Positions 26,272-35,223 of a DNA stretch of 64,000 nucleotides are shown piece by piece. The notes beneath the pieces were generated by a model that worked only from the letters and a program-made list of their open reading frames with translations, searched no databases and was not told where the DNA came from. The stretch is from assembly GCF_004345645.1 (NCBI RefSeq), contig NZ_SLWS01000001.1, positions 334,615-398,614 on the forward strand, in the 5' to 3' direction. Within the stretch, counting starts at the first letter, position 1. Each line of letters starts with the position of its first letter. The DNA is from Actinocrispum wychmicini (lineage in GTDB: Bacteria; Actinomycetota; Actinomycetes; Mycobacteriales; Pseudonocardiaceae). Both the position numbers and the translations under genes were made by a program.

Positions 26272-26582
26272 CACGCCGCCACAGCTACGACGACGTACAC
26301 CTGTCCGTCCTGCACCACGATGTCGTGCGTGCGTACCGCGACCTTCGCCGGTGGGCCTGTCGGTTTGCCCGTGCGCAGGTCGAAGCATGAGGCGTGCAAC
26401 GGGCACTCGACCGTGCAGCCGTCGAGCCAGCCGTCGGCGAGGGACGCGTCCTGGTGGGTGCACGTGTCGTCGATCGCGAACAGTTCGCCGTCGACGTTGA
26501 ACACCGCGATCGGGTGACCGCCGTTCTCGACCCGCACGGCCGTGCCGTCGGCGATCTCCCCCTCGGCGCAGACCAGGATCAT
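26271..26582 (-). CDS. Rieske [2Fe-2S] ferredoxin
   Basis: A 103-residue electron carrier. The cluster ligands are C41/H43 in DTCTHQDASL and C60/H63 in CPLHASCFDLRTG, the standard Rieske ferredoxin pattern of ring-hydroxylating dioxygenase systems. The ATG at 26582 has GGAGG five bases upstream. It is the first gene of the leftward operon ferredoxin-reductase-oxygenase. Its ribosome binding site abuts a perfect palindrome (26592-26608) that lies in the untranslated leader, so expression is likely controlled there. A three-component system of this type differs from the two-component GbcAB of pseudomonads. Confidence 0.95.
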   Translation of the reverse strand: MILVCAEGEIADGTAVRVENGGHPIAVFNVDGELFAIDDTCTHQDASLADGWLDGCTVECPLHASCFDLRTGKPTGPPAKVAVRTHDIVVQDGQVYVVVAVAA

Positions 26583-26591
26583 CTTGCCTCC

Positions 26592-26656
26592 GTTGTGTGA
26601 TACACAACAAGCCGTGCGATAAGCAACAGAGTGACCGCTGCTGGTCGACGCGTCAA
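26592..26656 (-). promoter_or_regulatory. Promoter and paired operators of the Rieske operon (sites A1, A2)
   Basis: Read leftward: -35 TTGACG (26656-26651), 17-base spacer, -10 CACTCT (26633-26628). Site A2 (26627-26611, GTTGCTTATCGCACGGC) begins immediately after the -10. Site A1 (26608-26592) is the perfect palindrome GTTGTGT-N3-ACACAAC and ends right at the ribosome binding site. The centres are 19 bases apart. The likely binder is one of the IclR regulators encoded nearby; the first is divergent from this promoter. Confidence 0.6.
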
Positions 26657-26701
26657 GGGTTCAACCAGGGGAAGCCCGGATTCGGTGAGTAAGGTTGCGG
26701 C

Positions 26702-27481
26702 ATGGGGAACGAGAAGGCCCAGACCCCGGCGGTCCAGGTCCAGTCGGTGGACCGGGCGCTGGCGATCCTGGACATCCTCGCCACCCGTGGCGAGGCGGGG
26801 GTCACCGAGATCGCCGCCGAACTGGACGTGCACAAGTCCACGGCGTTCCGGCTGATCGGCGCGCTGGAGAACCGCCGCCTGGTCGAGCAGGTCGCGGAAC
26901 GCGGCAAATACCGCCTCGGGTTCGGCATCGTCCGCCTGGCCGGCGCCACCACCGCCCGCCTCGACCTGCCCAGGGAGAGCCAACCGGTCTGCGAACGCCT
27001 CGCCGGCGAGCTGGACGAAACGGTGAACGTGGCGATCATGGACTCGGGCCAGGCCACCAACATCACCCAGGTCTACGGCACCGCGGCGGTCACCACCCGC
27101 AACTGGATCGGCCAGCGCACCCCGCTGCACGCCACCTCCAGCGGCAAGGTCCTGCTCGCCTGGGCCGGCGGGACGGACCTCGAAGCCGCCCTGGACACCC
27201 TGGAGCGCTACACCCCGAACACCATCACGAGCCGTTCCAAACTGGTGGCCGAACTGGCGACGATCCGGCTGAACGGCTGGGGCAGCACTGCGGAGGAGCT
27301 GGAAGTCGGGCTGAACGCGGTCGCCGCCCCGATCCGCGACGGCAGCGGCGACGTCATCGCGGCGGTCAGCGTTTCCGGCCCGGCGTACCGCCTGACCGTG
27401 CACTCCTTCCCGGACGTAGCCGGGAAACTCCGCGTGGGAGCCGCGGAGATCAGTTCCCGGATCGGCTACTTCGGCGGTTAG
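26702..27481 (+). CDS. IclR-family transcriptional regulator 1
   Basis: IclR-type regulator of 259 residues: an N-terminal winged helix-turn-helix (about 10-75, with [20 protein letters not shown] as the recognition unit) and a C-terminal effector-binding GAF-like domain (about 90-250; IGQRTPLHATSSGKVLLAW and AVSVSGPAYRLT are typical). It lies divergent from the Rieske operon, facing the paired operators at 26592-26627. It is about half identical by eye to the second IclR protein at 30386-31183, including the helix KSTAFRL. A betaine-pathway metabolite is the natural effector, by context. Its 3' end overlaps the next convergent gene by four bases. Confidence 0.94.
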   Translation: MGNEKAQTPAVQVQSVDRALAILDILATRGEAGVTEIAAELDVHKSTAFRLIGALENRRLVEQVAERGKYRLGFGIVRLAGATTARLDLPRESQPVCERLAGELDETVNVAIMDSGQATNITQVYGTAAVTTRNWIGQRTPLHATSSGKVLLAWAGGTDLEAALDTLERYTPNTITSRSKLVAELATIRLNGWGSTAEELEVGLNAVAAPIRDGSGDVIAAVSVSGPAYRLTVHSFPDVAGKLRVGAAEISSRIGYFGG

Positions 27482-28569
27482 CGCAGCGGGTTGCGGCGCA
27501 CCACGTTCCCCGAGCGATTGGCCTCGAGTGACGCCGAGCCGTTGCGTCCGGTCACGACGACGCGGATGGTCAACGAACCGGTCATGTTCTCCATGATGAC
27601 CTCCCAGGACGGCGAGGTGACGCCGAGCGCGACAGTGGCTTCGTCGACCAACGGGCGGATCCGGTCGGTGGGCAGCTCACGCAGGTCGAACCCGGGCGCG
27701 GGGCTGCCGCTCGGGGCGAACACCACCGACATGACGCGGTCCTGGATGATCACGCTGATCACTTGGGCACCGTCCCTGTCCCTGGTCAGGGCGGCGACGG
27801 CGTCCTTCAGCGTGCCACGGTCCCGGAACGACTGGTTCGAGCCGAGGGTGACCGTGCCGTTGGCGGACGTGATCGTGGTGGACGACGTCGAGGTGACGGT
27901 GGTCGGTGCCGGGTCGGCAGCGGAAGGCTCCGCGACGGCGGTCGTCGTGCCGAACAGGTCCGCGCGGAACAGCACGAGGACGGCGACCGCGCCGATCAGC
28001 ACGCCGATGAAGACGACAGTGCCGAACGCACCGCCCTTGGGCGGTTCCTTCACCAGGGCGGACTCGGGCGCGGACTCAAGTACGGCGTTGGCCGCCCGGC
28101 GTTCCCATTCCGGCGTCGGCTCGGTGAGGATCCGGGCATGCCATGGTCGGTCGGTCGGATAGTCGACCACGAGAATGTTGCCGGGTTTGTAGGTGGGCAG
28201 GTCGACCAGGTTGACGTTGAGGGTGATCTCGGCGCGAAAGGGTGGGCCGTCCGGTGCGACCGTGACGACGAAGCGGACCGGCATATCACCTGAATCACTC
28301 CCCAGGGCGCGCAGGCTCTCGATCTTCGCGAGAGCCGTGGTCCGTGGGGCAGCCGCCTCACGGGCGCGCCGGGGTATGCCGCCGATGAAGAGGAGCACGC
28401 TGTACACCACGGGAAGACCAACGCCCACGATGACCAGCGGCACGCTCTCGATGATGGGCGCGGCGACGAGGGAGGCCAGCGTCACCCCGCTCACACAGCC
28501 GGTGAGGAACCCTCGCGTGAGAGCGATCGGACCGGTGTGGGTCGGCTGTGGGCGATCGGTGATCGTCAT
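27478..28569 (-). CDS. Membrane protein with C-terminal extracellular domain
   Basis: A 363-residue membrane protein of unknown function. The ATG at 28569 (MTITDRPQPTHTG) is preferred over an open extension of 37 codons without hydrophobic or family features. Two helices near residues 22-65 (GCVSGVTLASLVAAPIIE, LVIVGVGLPVVYSVLLFIGGI) precede a cytoplasmic domain with RFVVTVAPDGPPFRAEITLN and VDLPTYKPGNILVVDYP. A third helix (GTVVFIGVLIGAVAVLVLF, near 195) leads to a Thr/Ser-rich linker and an outer domain. No family recognised. It separates the Rieske/IclR unit from the choline dehydrogenase unit and may be unrelated to betaine metabolism. Confidence 0.72.
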   Translation of the reverse strand: MTITDRPQPTHTGPIALTRGFLTGCVSGVTLASLVAAPIIESVPLVIVGVGLPVVYSVLLFIGGIPRRAREAAAPRTTALAKIESLRALGSDSGDMPVRFVVTVAPDGPPFRAEITLNVNLVDLPTYKPGNILVVDYPTDRPWHARILTEPTPEWERRAANAVLESAPESALVKEPPKGGAFGTVVFIGVLIGAVAVLVLFRADLFGTTTAVAEPSAADPAPTTVTSTSSTTITSANGTVTLGSNQSFRDRGTLKDAVAALTRDRDGAQVISVIIQDRVMSVVFAPSGSPAPGFDLRELPTDRIRPLVDEATVALGVTSPSWEVIMENMTGSLTIRVVVTGRNGSASLEANRSGNVVRRNPLR

Positions 28570-28664
28570 GTACGCGAGTTTGCCGGGCCCAGGTCGTCGC
28601 CGGAAGGTGGGTCCGACCACCTTGTGCCCATCTTGAGATACCGGCCGGCTGAACAGCGCAGCGG

Positions 28665-28734
28665 TTGGCGTCCGAGTCAACCCCGGCTAGCCTCTGACGA
28701 CTCGCATTGTGAACCGAGTTGGGTAATACGCAAC
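28665..28734 (+). promoter_or_regulatory. Promoter and operator of the choline dehydrogenase unit (site B)
   Basis: -35 TTGGCG (28665-28670), 17-base spacer, -10 TAGCCT (28688-28693). The operator-like 17-mer GTTGGGTAATACGCAAC (28718-28734) is a near-perfect inverted repeat with one mismatched pair; the outer bases extend it to GAGTTG...CAACTC at 28716-28736. It ends just before the AGGAGG of the gene. A second, weak copy may lie 19 bases upstream at 28699-28715. Confidence 0.55.
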
Positions 28735-28748
28735 TCCAGGAGGGCGCG

Positions 28749-30389
28749 ATGAGCTACGACCACATCATCGTCGGCGGCGGTTCGGCCGGCTGCGCGCTGG
28801 CCAACCGGCTGTCCGCCGATCCCTCGACGAAGGTCCTGGTGCTGGAGGCCGGTCGGCCGGACTGGATCTGGGACGTCTTCATCCACATGCCGGCCGCGCT
28901 GACCATGGTGATCGGCAACCGCTTCTACGACTGGAAGTACCACTCCGAGCCGGAGCCGTTCATGAACGGCCGGCGGGTCTCGCACGGCCGGGGCAAGGTC
29001 CTCGGCGGGTCGAGCAGCATCAACGGGATGATCTTCCAGCGCGGCAACCCGCTGGACCTGGAGCGCTGGGCCGCCGACGAAGGCATGCAGGACTGGGACT
29101 ACGCGCACTGCCTGCCGTACTTCAAGAAGATGGAGAACTGCCTGGCCGGCGCGGACGACTGGCGCGGCGGCGACGGTCCGCTCGTCCTCGAACGCGGACC
29201 GGCCACCAATCCGCTGTTCGGAGCGTTCTTCCGGGCCGTCGAGCAGGCCGGGTACCCGCTCACCAGTGACGTCAACGGTTTCCAGCAGGAGGGCTTCGCC
29301 CGGTTCGACCGGAACATCCACAATGGACGCCGGTGGTCCGCCGCCCGCGCCTACCTGCACCCGGTCCGCAACCGGCCGAACCTGACCGTCCGGTGCCTCG
29401 CGCACGTCAACAAAGTCCTGTTCGACGGCGCACGCGCGATCGGCGTCGAATACCGCCGGTTCGGTAGCACCCACAAGGTCAGGGCGAACGAGGTCATCCT
29501 CTGCGGCGGCGCGATCAACACACCCCAACTGCTCCAGCTCTCCGGGATCGGCAACGCGCGGGAACTTCGAGCCCTCGGTATCGACGTGGTCGAGGACCTG
29601 CCCGGCGTCGGCGAGAACCTCCAGGACCACCTGGAGGTCTACGTCCAGCACGCGGCCACCAAACCCGTCTCGCTCAACCCCGCCCTGAAATGGCGCAACC
29701 GTCCGCTGAGCGGCCTGCGGTGGCTGCTCGCCCGCACGGGCCCGGCCGCCACGAACCACTTCGAAGGCGGCGGCTTCGCGCGAAGCAATGACGACGTCGA
29801 GTACCCGAACCTGATGTTCCATTTCCTGCCGCTGGCGGTCCGGTACGACGGCTCGCGGCCCACCGCGGGCCACGGCTACCAGGTGCACATCGGGCCGATG
29901 TACTCCGACGCGCGCGGCTCGGTCAAGATCAAGTCGACGGACCCGCGTGCGCACCCGGCGTGCAAGTTCAACTACCTGTCCACCGACCAGGACCGGCGGG
30001 AATGGGTCGAGGCGATCCACGTCGCCCGGAGCATCCTCAGCCAGCCCGCGTTCGGCGAGTTCGACGCGGGCGAGATCTCCCCCGGCCCCGAGGTGCGGAC
30101 CGACGAGGAGATCCTGCGATGGGTGGCGCGGGACGCCGAGACCGCGTACCACCCGTCCTGCACCGCCAAGATGGGCGTCGACGACATGTCCGTTGTGGAC
30201 CCGACGTCCATGCGTGTGCACGGCGTCGAGGGGCTACGGGTCGTGGACGCCTCGGTCATGCCGTACGTGACCAACGGGAACATCTACGCCCCGGTGATGA
30301 TGGTGGCCGAGAAGGCCGCCGACCTGATCCTCGGCAACACCCCGCTGCCAGCGTCGGACGCGAAGTTCTACCGGCGGAGTGAGGCATGA
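28749..30389 (+). CDS. GMC oxidoreductase, choline dehydrogenase-like (BetA type)
   Basis: FAD-dependent GMC-family oxidoreductase of 546 residues, most like choline dehydrogenase, which oxidises choline to betaine aldehyde and on to glycine betaine. The start ATG has AGGAGG six bases upstream; ten codons of earlier open frame lie in the operator. The FAD motif [17 protein letters not shown] is at the N-terminus, followed by the GMC signature [15 protein letters not shown]. The second GMC signature is [15 protein letters not shown], and the catalytic histidine region is [11 protein letters not shown]. No betaine aldehyde dehydrogenase is present in the window. The stop overlaps the next regulator start as ATGA. 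Confidence 0.9.
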   Translation: MSYDHIIVGGGSAGCALANRLSADPSTKVLVLEAGRPDWIWDVFIHMPAALTMVIGNRFYDWKYHSEPEPFMNGRRVSHGRGKVLGGSSSINGMIFQRGNPLDLERWAADEGMQDWDYAHCLPYFKKMENCLAGADDWRGGDGPLVLERGPATNPLFGAFFRAVEQAGYPLTSDVNGFQQEGFARFDRNIHNGRRWSAARAYLHPVRNRPNLTVRCLAHVNKVLFDGARAIGVEYRRFGSTHKVRANEVILCGGAINTPQLLQLSGIGNARELRALGIDVVEDLPGVGENLQDHLEVYVQHAATKPVSLNPALKWRNRPLSGLRWLLARTGPAATNHFEGGGFARSNDDVEYPNLMFHFLPLAVRYDGSRPTAGHGYQVHIGPMYSDARGSVKIKSTDPRAHPACKFNYLSTDQDRREWVEAIHVARSILSQPAFGEFDAGEISPGPEVRTDEEILRWVARDAETAYHPSCTAKMGVDDMSVVDPTSMRVHGVEGLRVVDASVMPYVTNGNIYAPVMMVAEKAADLILGNTPLPASDAKFYRRSEA

Positions 30390-31183
30390 GCGAGAGCGCC
30401 ATCCAGTCAGTCGACCGGGCCCTGACCGTCCTGCGCCTGCTCGCCGAGCATGGCGAACTGGGTGTCACGGACATCGCCAGGAGGCTGCAGGTCCACAAGT
30501 CGACCGCGTTCCGCCTGGTCACCACGTTGGAGGCGCACGACCTGGTGGAACAGCACGCCGACCGCGGCAAGTACCGCCTCGGCGTCGGCGTGTTGCAGCT
30601 CGCGGGCGCGACAACGGCCAAGCTCGACCTCGTCCAGCGCGCCCGCCCGGTGTCGCAGCGGCTGGCGGAGGTCGTCGGCGAGACCGTCAACATCACGGTC
30701 CTGTCCGGCCACGAGGCGCTGTACGTCGACCAGGTGGCCGGTTCGGCCGCGTTGCAGCTGCACAACTGGGTCGGCCAACGGATCCCCCTGCACGCGACGT
30801 CCAACGGCAAGGTGCTGCTCGCAAGCGTTTCCGGGGTCCGGTTCGACGAGCTGACCAGCGGCGTCCTCAAGCGCTTCACGGACAAGACGATCACCGGTCG
30901 CGCCGAGCTGCGCGGCCAGATCGAGGCGGTCCGGCGGGACGGCTTCGCCACCGCGGTCGACGAGCTGGAGGTGGGGCTGACGGCGGTGGCCGCGCCGATC
31001 AGCGGGGCCGACGGAGTCGTGGTGGGATCGATCAGTGCCTCCGGTCCCAGCTTCCGCGTCACCGCCGAACGCCTGCCCGACGTGGCGAAGCACGTGGTGG
31101 CCTCAGCCCACGAGGTTTCCCGCAGGCTGGGATGGCACGGCCACTACCTAAACCCATTTGAGACATGGCGCTCTCTTGACTAA
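30386..31183 (+). CDS. IclR-family transcriptional regulator 2
   Basis: Second IclR regulator, 265 residues, coupled to the choline dehydrogenase gene by an ATGA overlap. The helix-turn-helix is in [20 protein letters not shown]; the effector domain shows [20 protein letters not shown] and [13 protein letters not shown]. It ends with an aromatic tail ([17 protein letters not shown]) absent from the first paralog. The DNA-reading helix is nearly the same as in IclR 1 (both VHKSTAFRL), so both may bind the same palindromes found at four promoters of the cluster, with different effectors. The candidate -35 of the transporter operon overlaps its stop codon. Confidence 0.94.
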   Translation: MSESAIQSVDRALTVLRLLAEHGELGVTDIARRLQVHKSTAFRLVTTLEAHDLVEQHADRGKYRLGVGVLQLAGATTAKLDLVQRARPVSQRLAEVVGETVNITVLSGHEALYVDQVAGSAALQLHNWVGQRIPLHATSNGKVLLASVSGVRFDELTSGVLKRFTDKTITGRAELRGQIEAVRRDGFATAVDELEVGLTAVAAPISGADGVVVGSISASGPSFRVTAERLPDVAKHVVASAHEVSRRLGWHGHYLNPFETWRSLD

Positions 31184-31241
31184 GCGGGTCTCTCGACACG
31201 ATGGTGTTCCATGCACGGAACTCGGGTGCACGATACGCAAC
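31176..31241 (+). promoter_or_regulatory. Candidate promoter and operators of the betaine transporter operon (site C)
   Basis: -35 TTGACT (31176-31181), 18-base spacer, weak -10 GATGGT (31200-31205). Two elements follow at the 19-base spacing seen elsewhere: GTTCC-N6-GGAAC (31206-31221) and the operator-like GGTGCACGATACGCAAC (31225-31241, 12 of 17 positions as in site A1). Both lie at or after the first possible start codon, so either the mRNA is leaderless from 31211 or translation starts later. Confidence 0.4.
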
Positions 31242-32263
31242 AACCAGTGATCTCCGTCCGAAACCTGTGGAAGGTCTTCGGGCCCAAGGCGGCGCGGGTG
31301 CCCGTCTCGGCGGAGCTGCGGGAGCTGTCCAGGCGTGAGCTGCTGGACCGCACCAGTTGCACGGCCGCGGTCCGGGACATCGAGTTCGACGTCGCGCCCG
31401 GCGAGGTGTTCGTGGTGATGGGCCTGTCCGGCTCGGGCAAGTCCACCTTGGTCCGCTGCCTCACCCGGCTGATCGAGCCGACCGCGGGCGAGGTGATCTT
31501 CGAGGGCGAGGACATTCTCAACGCCGACGAGAAGCGGCTGCGTGAGCTGCGCCGGCGCAAGTTCTCCATGGTGTTCCAGCATTTCGGCCTGTTGCCGCAC
31601 CGGTGCGTGGTCGACAACGTGGCGTACGGCCTGGAGATCCGGGGAGTTGGCAAGGCCGAGCGCGCCAAACGGGCTGGTGAGGTGATCGAACTCGTCGGCC
31701 TCGGCGGTTACGAGAAGGCATACCCGGACCAGCTCTCCGGCGGCATGCAGCAACGTGTCGGCCTGGCGCGGGCGCTGGCCGGCGACCCGGACGTGCTGCT
31801 GTTCGACGAACCGTTCTCCGCGCTGGACCCGTTGATCCGGCGCGACATGCAGAGCGAGATCTGCCGCCTGCATCGCGAGGTCGGCAAGACGATGGTGTTC
31901 ATCACCCACGACCTGGCCGAGGCGCTCAAGGTCGGCGACCGCATCCTGATCATGCGGGACGGCGCCCTCGTACAGATCGGCACGGGTGACGAGCTGGTCG
32001 CGGCGCCCGCCGACGACTACGTCCGGGACTTCGTGCGGGACGTGCCGAAGTCGCATGTCCTCACGTTGAAGTGGATCATGCGCCCGAAGCGGGACGACGA
32101 CCCGCTGGACGGCCCCGAACTGGGCCCGGACGTGGTGGTCCGAGAGGCGACCCGCAGCGTCCTGGCCGCCGAGAAGCCGGTGAAGGTGGTCAAGGACGGC
32201 GAACTGCTGGGCATCGTGGGCGACGAGGAGATCCTGTCGATCATCGCCGAGAGCGGGTCCTGA
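31211..32263 (+). CDS. Glycine betaine ABC transporter ATP-binding protein with CBS region
   Basis: ATPase of an OpuA/ProU-type betaine importer, 350 residues. The start [11 protein letters not shown], Walker [10 protein letters not shown] at 71-79, Q-loop [12 protein letters not shown], signature [15 protein letters not shown] and Walker [14 protein letters not shown] are all present. The C-terminal 100 residues carry a CBS-like regulatory segment ([23 protein letters not shown]), which in OpuA-type proteins senses ionic strength or nucleotides. The ATG at 31211 has no SD and may be leaderless; GTG at 31247 would remove 12 residues and free the operator from the coding region. It overlaps the permease gene as TGATG. 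Confidence 0.94.
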   Translation: MHGTRVHDTQQPVISVRNLWKVFGPKAARVPVSAELRELSRRELLDRTSCTAAVRDIEFDVAPGEVFVVMGLSGSGKSTLVRCLTRLIEPTAGEVIFEGEDILNADEKRLRELRRRKFSMVFQHFGLLPHRCVVDNVAYGLEIRGVGKAERAKRAGEVIELVGLGGYEKAYPDQLSGGMQQRVGLARALAGDPDVLLFDEPFSALDPLIRRDMQSEICRLHREVGKTMVFITHDLAEALKVGDRILIMRDGALVQIGTGDELVAAPADDYVRDFVRDVPKSHVLTLKWIMRPKRDDDPLDGPELGPDVVVREATRSVLAAEKPVKVVKDGELLGIVGDEEILSIIAESGS

Positions 32264-34230
32264 TGGCCGCGGTCATCGAGCAGCCCGCCACCAGAGCTGG
32301 CTTCGTGTTCCGGCTGTCCCGCGGCCGCGGCCGGATCGTGCTCGGCGTCCTGGTCGCGTGGCTGGTGTTGTGGCTGGTCACGCGGGGCACGAGCACATTG
32401 GCGCTGAGCCCGGCCCAGCTGACCGACCTGCACCGCGGGCTGAACCACGTCAACGACTCGATCGGCGCCGACCGCGACTCCAGCTGGATCTTCCTGTACT
32501 TCTTCAACGAGATCCGGCTGGTCATCGACCAGTTCGTGATCTTCCTCCAGTCGCTGATCGCCCAGCCCGCCTATGGCCGGCCGCTACCGGTCGTCGGGTG
32601 GCTCGGCGTGGTCGCCCTGGTCGGGTTCGTGTCGTACGCGGTGGCGAACATCCGGGTGGCGCTGCTGGCCATGGCCGGGTTCTTCTTCCTTGGCCTGCAA
32701 GGACTGTGGCGCGAGAGCATGGACACGCTCGCGCTCACGCTGGCCGCGGTGATCATCTCGCTGGCGATCGGCATCCCGCTGGGCATCTGGGCGGGTGTGT
32801 CGAACCGGTTCAACCGGATCATCACGCCGGTCCTGGACTTCATGCAGATCATGCCGACGTTCGTGTACCTGGCGCCGCTGACGCTGTTCTTCCTGATCGG
32901 CCCGGCGTCGGCGACCATCGCGACCCTCATCTACGCCGCCCCGCCGGTGATCCGCCTGACGGCACACGGCATCCGGTCCGCGCCGCACGACACCGTCGAG
33001 GCGAGTGAGTCCCTTGGCTCGACGAAAACCCAGACGTTGACCAAGGTCCTGCTGCCGGCCGCGAAACGGACCATCGTGCTCGGCGTGAACCAGACGATCA
33101 TGGCGGCGCTGGCGATGGTCACCATCGCGGCCCTGATCGACGCGCCCGGCCTCGGCAAGACCGTCGTGAAGGCGTTGCAGACGCTGGACGTCGGCACGGC
33201 GTTCAACGCTGGCCTGGCGATCGTGGTGATGGCCATCGTGCTGGACCGGGTCACCACGGCCGCCGCGACCCGGGGCCGGCGCCGTCCACATAGGATGGTC
33301 TTGCTCGTCGCCGGCGCGGCCGCGGCGTTCGCGATCTGGCTGTCGTACACCTATGTCTGGGCGGCGGAGTTCTCCGACGAGCTGAACATCGGCCCGGCGA
33401 TCGCGCAGGCCGCCGGCGACGCGACGAACTGGGTGCAGACGACACTGTCGCCCGTCACCAACGGCATCAAGGACGTCTTCACGTCCGTGCTGATCGACCC
33501 GCTGCAGGCGTTGTTGACCGACTCGCCGTGGTGGCTGTTCGCCGTGGTCGTCGTGGTCATCTCGGCGGTGGTCGGCAGCGTGCGCGCGGCCGTCATCTCC
33601 GCGACCTGCCTCGCGTTGCTCGCGTTGTCCGGGTTGTGGCAGGACAGCATGACGACGCTGGCGTCCACGCTCGTGGCCACGGTGTTCACGATGGTCATCG
33701 GTGTGGTCGTCGGCGTGTGGATGGGCCGCAGCTATCGCGCGGACAGGATCATCCGGCCGGTCCTCGACGCCGCCCAGACCATGCCCGCGTTCGTGTACCT
33801 GGTGCCGTTCCTGGCCTTGTTCGCGGCCAGCAGGTTCACCGCGATCGCCGCGGCGGTGGTGTACGCGGCACCGGTGGCCGTGAAGATCGTCGCCGACGGC
33901 ATCCGCGGTGTGTCGGGCACGACCGTGGAAGCCGCCGTGTCCGCCGGGTCGAGCACCTGGCAGACGATCACGAAGGTGCAACTGCCGATGTCGGTGCGGG
34001 CCCTGACATTGGCCACCAACCAGGGGTTGATCTACGTCCTGTCGATGGTCGTCGTCGGTGGACTGGTGGGCGCGGGCGCGCTCGGCTACGACGTCGTCGC
34101 GGGGTTCTCGCAGGGTGAGCTGTACGGCAAGGGCCTCGCGGCCGGGATCGCGATCGTGCTGCTCGGGGTCATGCTCGACCGCCTCACGCAGGCGGCGGCC
34201 AACCGCATGGGAAGAGGAGTGGCAACGTGA
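32263..34230 (+). CDS. Fused double permease of the betaine ABC transporter
   Basis: One 655-residue chain holding two ProW-type permease domains. Domain 1 spans about residues 145-350 with the EAA-loop EASESLGSTKTQTLTKVLLP; domain 2 spans about 440-650 with EAAVSAGSSTWQTITKVQLP. Each half repeats LGLQGLWRESMDTLALTL / LALSGLWQDSMTTLASTL and DFMQIMPTFVYLAPL / DAAQTMPAFVYLVPF, so the halves arose by duplication. A dimer of permeases is needed for such importers, so one fused copy can supply both. A separate region before domain 1 (SSWIFLYFFNEIRLVIDQF) is of unknown role. It is coupled at both ends (TGATG, GTGA). Confidence 0.93.
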   Translation: MAAVIEQPATRAGFVFRLSRGRGRIVLGVLVAWLVLWLVTRGTSTLALSPAQLTDLHRGLNHVNDSIGADRDSSWIFLYFFNEIRLVIDQFVIFLQSLIAQPAYGRPLPVVGWLGVVALVGFVSYAVANIRVALLAMAGFFFLGLQGLWRESMDTLALTLAAVIISLAIGIPLGIWAGVSNRFNRIITPVLDFMQIMPTFVYLAPLTLFFLIGPASATIATLIYAAPPVIRLTAHGIRSAPHDTVEASESLGSTKTQTLTKVLLPAAKRTIVLGVNQTIMAALAMVTIAALIDAPGLGKTVVKALQTLDVGTAFNAGLAIVVMAIVLDRVTTAAATRGRRRPHRMVLLVAGAAAAFAIWLSYTYVWAAEFSDELNIGPAIAQAAGDATNWVQTTLSPVTNGIKDVFTSVLIDPLQALLTDSPWWLFAVVVVVISAVVGSVRAAVISATCLALLALSGLWQDSMTTLASTLVATVFTMVIGVVVGVWMGRSYRADRIIRPVLDAAQTMPAFVYLVPFLALFAASRFTAIAAAVVYAAPVAVKIVADGIRGVSGTTVEAAVSAGSSTWQTITKVQLPMSVRALTLATNQGLIYVLSMVVVGGLVGAGALGYDVVAGFSQGELYGKGLAAGIAIVLLGVMLDRLTQAAANRMGRGVAT

Positions 34231-35174
34231 GGATTCTCGGAATCGCGCTGGTCGCGGCCCTGGCTCTGGCCGGGTGCAGCGGAGCCAAGGTGGGTGACAG
34301 CTCGGGCGGCGGCAAAGGCGCCTCCTGCGGAACACTCAACCTGGCCGTCAACCCGTGGGTCGGCTACGAGGCGAACGCAGCGGTGATCTCCTACGTGGCC
34401 GAGAAGAACCTCGGTTGCAAGGTGACCAAGAAGGACCTGAAGGAAGAGGTGTCCTGGCAGGGCTTCAGCACCGGCGAGGTGGACGCCGTGGTGGAGAACT
34501 GGGGCCACGACGACCTGCGCAAGAAGTACATCGACGACCAGAAGACCGGTGTCGCCGCGGGCTCGACCGGGGTGAAGGGCCAGATCGGCTGGTACGTGCC
34601 GCCGTGGCTGGCCCAAGCACACCCGGATGTACTGGACTGGAACAACCTCAACAAGTACGCGGAGGAGTTCAAGACCTCCGAATCCGGCGGCCAGGGCCAA
34701 CTGCTCGACGGCGACCCCTCGTTCGTCACGAACGACGAGGCGCTGATCAAGAACCTGAAGCTGAACTTCAAGGTGGTCTACGGCGGCAGCGAGACCGCGT
34801 TGATCCAGGCGTTCAAGCAGGCGGAGGAGCAGAAGAAGTGGCTGATCGGCTACTTCTACTCGCCGCAGTGGCTGCTGTCGGAGGTGAAGCTGCAGAAGGT
34901 GAAGCTGCCCGCGTACACCGCCGGCTGCGACGCGGACCCGGAGAAGGTCGCCTGCGACTACCCGGACTACGACCTGGACAAGATCGTCAGCAAGAAGTTC
35001 GCCGACACCGCGGGTCCGGCGTACCAGCTGGTCAAGAAGTTCCAGTGGACCAACGACGACCAGAACCTCGTGGCCCGGTACATCGCCCAGGACAAGATGA
35101 GTGCCGACGCGGCGGCCAAGAAGTGGGTGGACGCCAACCCGGACAAGGTCAAGTCCTGGCTGCCCGCAACGTGA
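34227..35174 (+). CDS. Glycine betaine-binding lipoprotein (OpuAC/ProX type)
   Basis: Substrate-binding protein of the betaine importer, 315 residues. The signal peptide ends in the lipobox LALAGC with C17 as the lipidated residue, so it is anchored outside the membrane. Tryptophans expected to form the aromatic cage for quaternary amines occur in NPWVGYE, ENWGHDD and YVPPWLAQ, a pattern of the betaine/choline OpuAC family. The GTG start overlaps the permease stop (GTGA). The gene is last in the operon; a 13-base-pair hairpin (35183-35214) follows nine bases after the stop. Preference between choline, betaine and proline betaine cannot be read here. Confidence 0.94.
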   Translation: MRILGIALVAALALAGCSGAKVGDSSGGGKGASCGTLNLAVNPWVGYEANAAVISYVAEKNLGCKVTKKDLKEEVSWQGFSTGEVDAVVENWGHDDLRKKYIDDQKTGVAAGSTGVKGQIGWYVPPWLAQAHPDVLDWNNLNKYAEEFKTSESGGQGQLLDGDPSFVTNDEALIKNLKLNFKVVYGGSETALIQAFKQAEEQKKWLIGYFYSPQWLLSEVKLQKVKLPAYTAGCDADPEKVACDYPDYDLDKIVSKKFADTAGPAYQLVKKFQWTNDDQNLVARYIAQDKMSADAAAKKWVDANPDKVKSWLPAT

Positions 35175-35182
35175 TCAGCTCG

Positions 35183-35214
35183 CCGCAGCGGCGTCGGTCC
35201 GGACGCCGCTGCGG
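35183..35214. terminator. Bidirectional terminator-like hairpin
   Basis: Perfect 13-base inverted repeat CCGCAGCGGCGTC / GACGCCGCTGCGG with a six-base loop, placed between the convergent betaine-binding protein and secreted peptidase genes. No T tract on either side, as is usual for GC-rich actinobacterial terminators. Confidence 0.75.
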
Positions 35215-35223
35215 TGCAGGTCG

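Noticed and set aside
32584..34335. Open frame of 583 codons on the minus strand, opposite the permease
   Set aside because: Antisense shadow; the plus-strand product has complete permease motifs.
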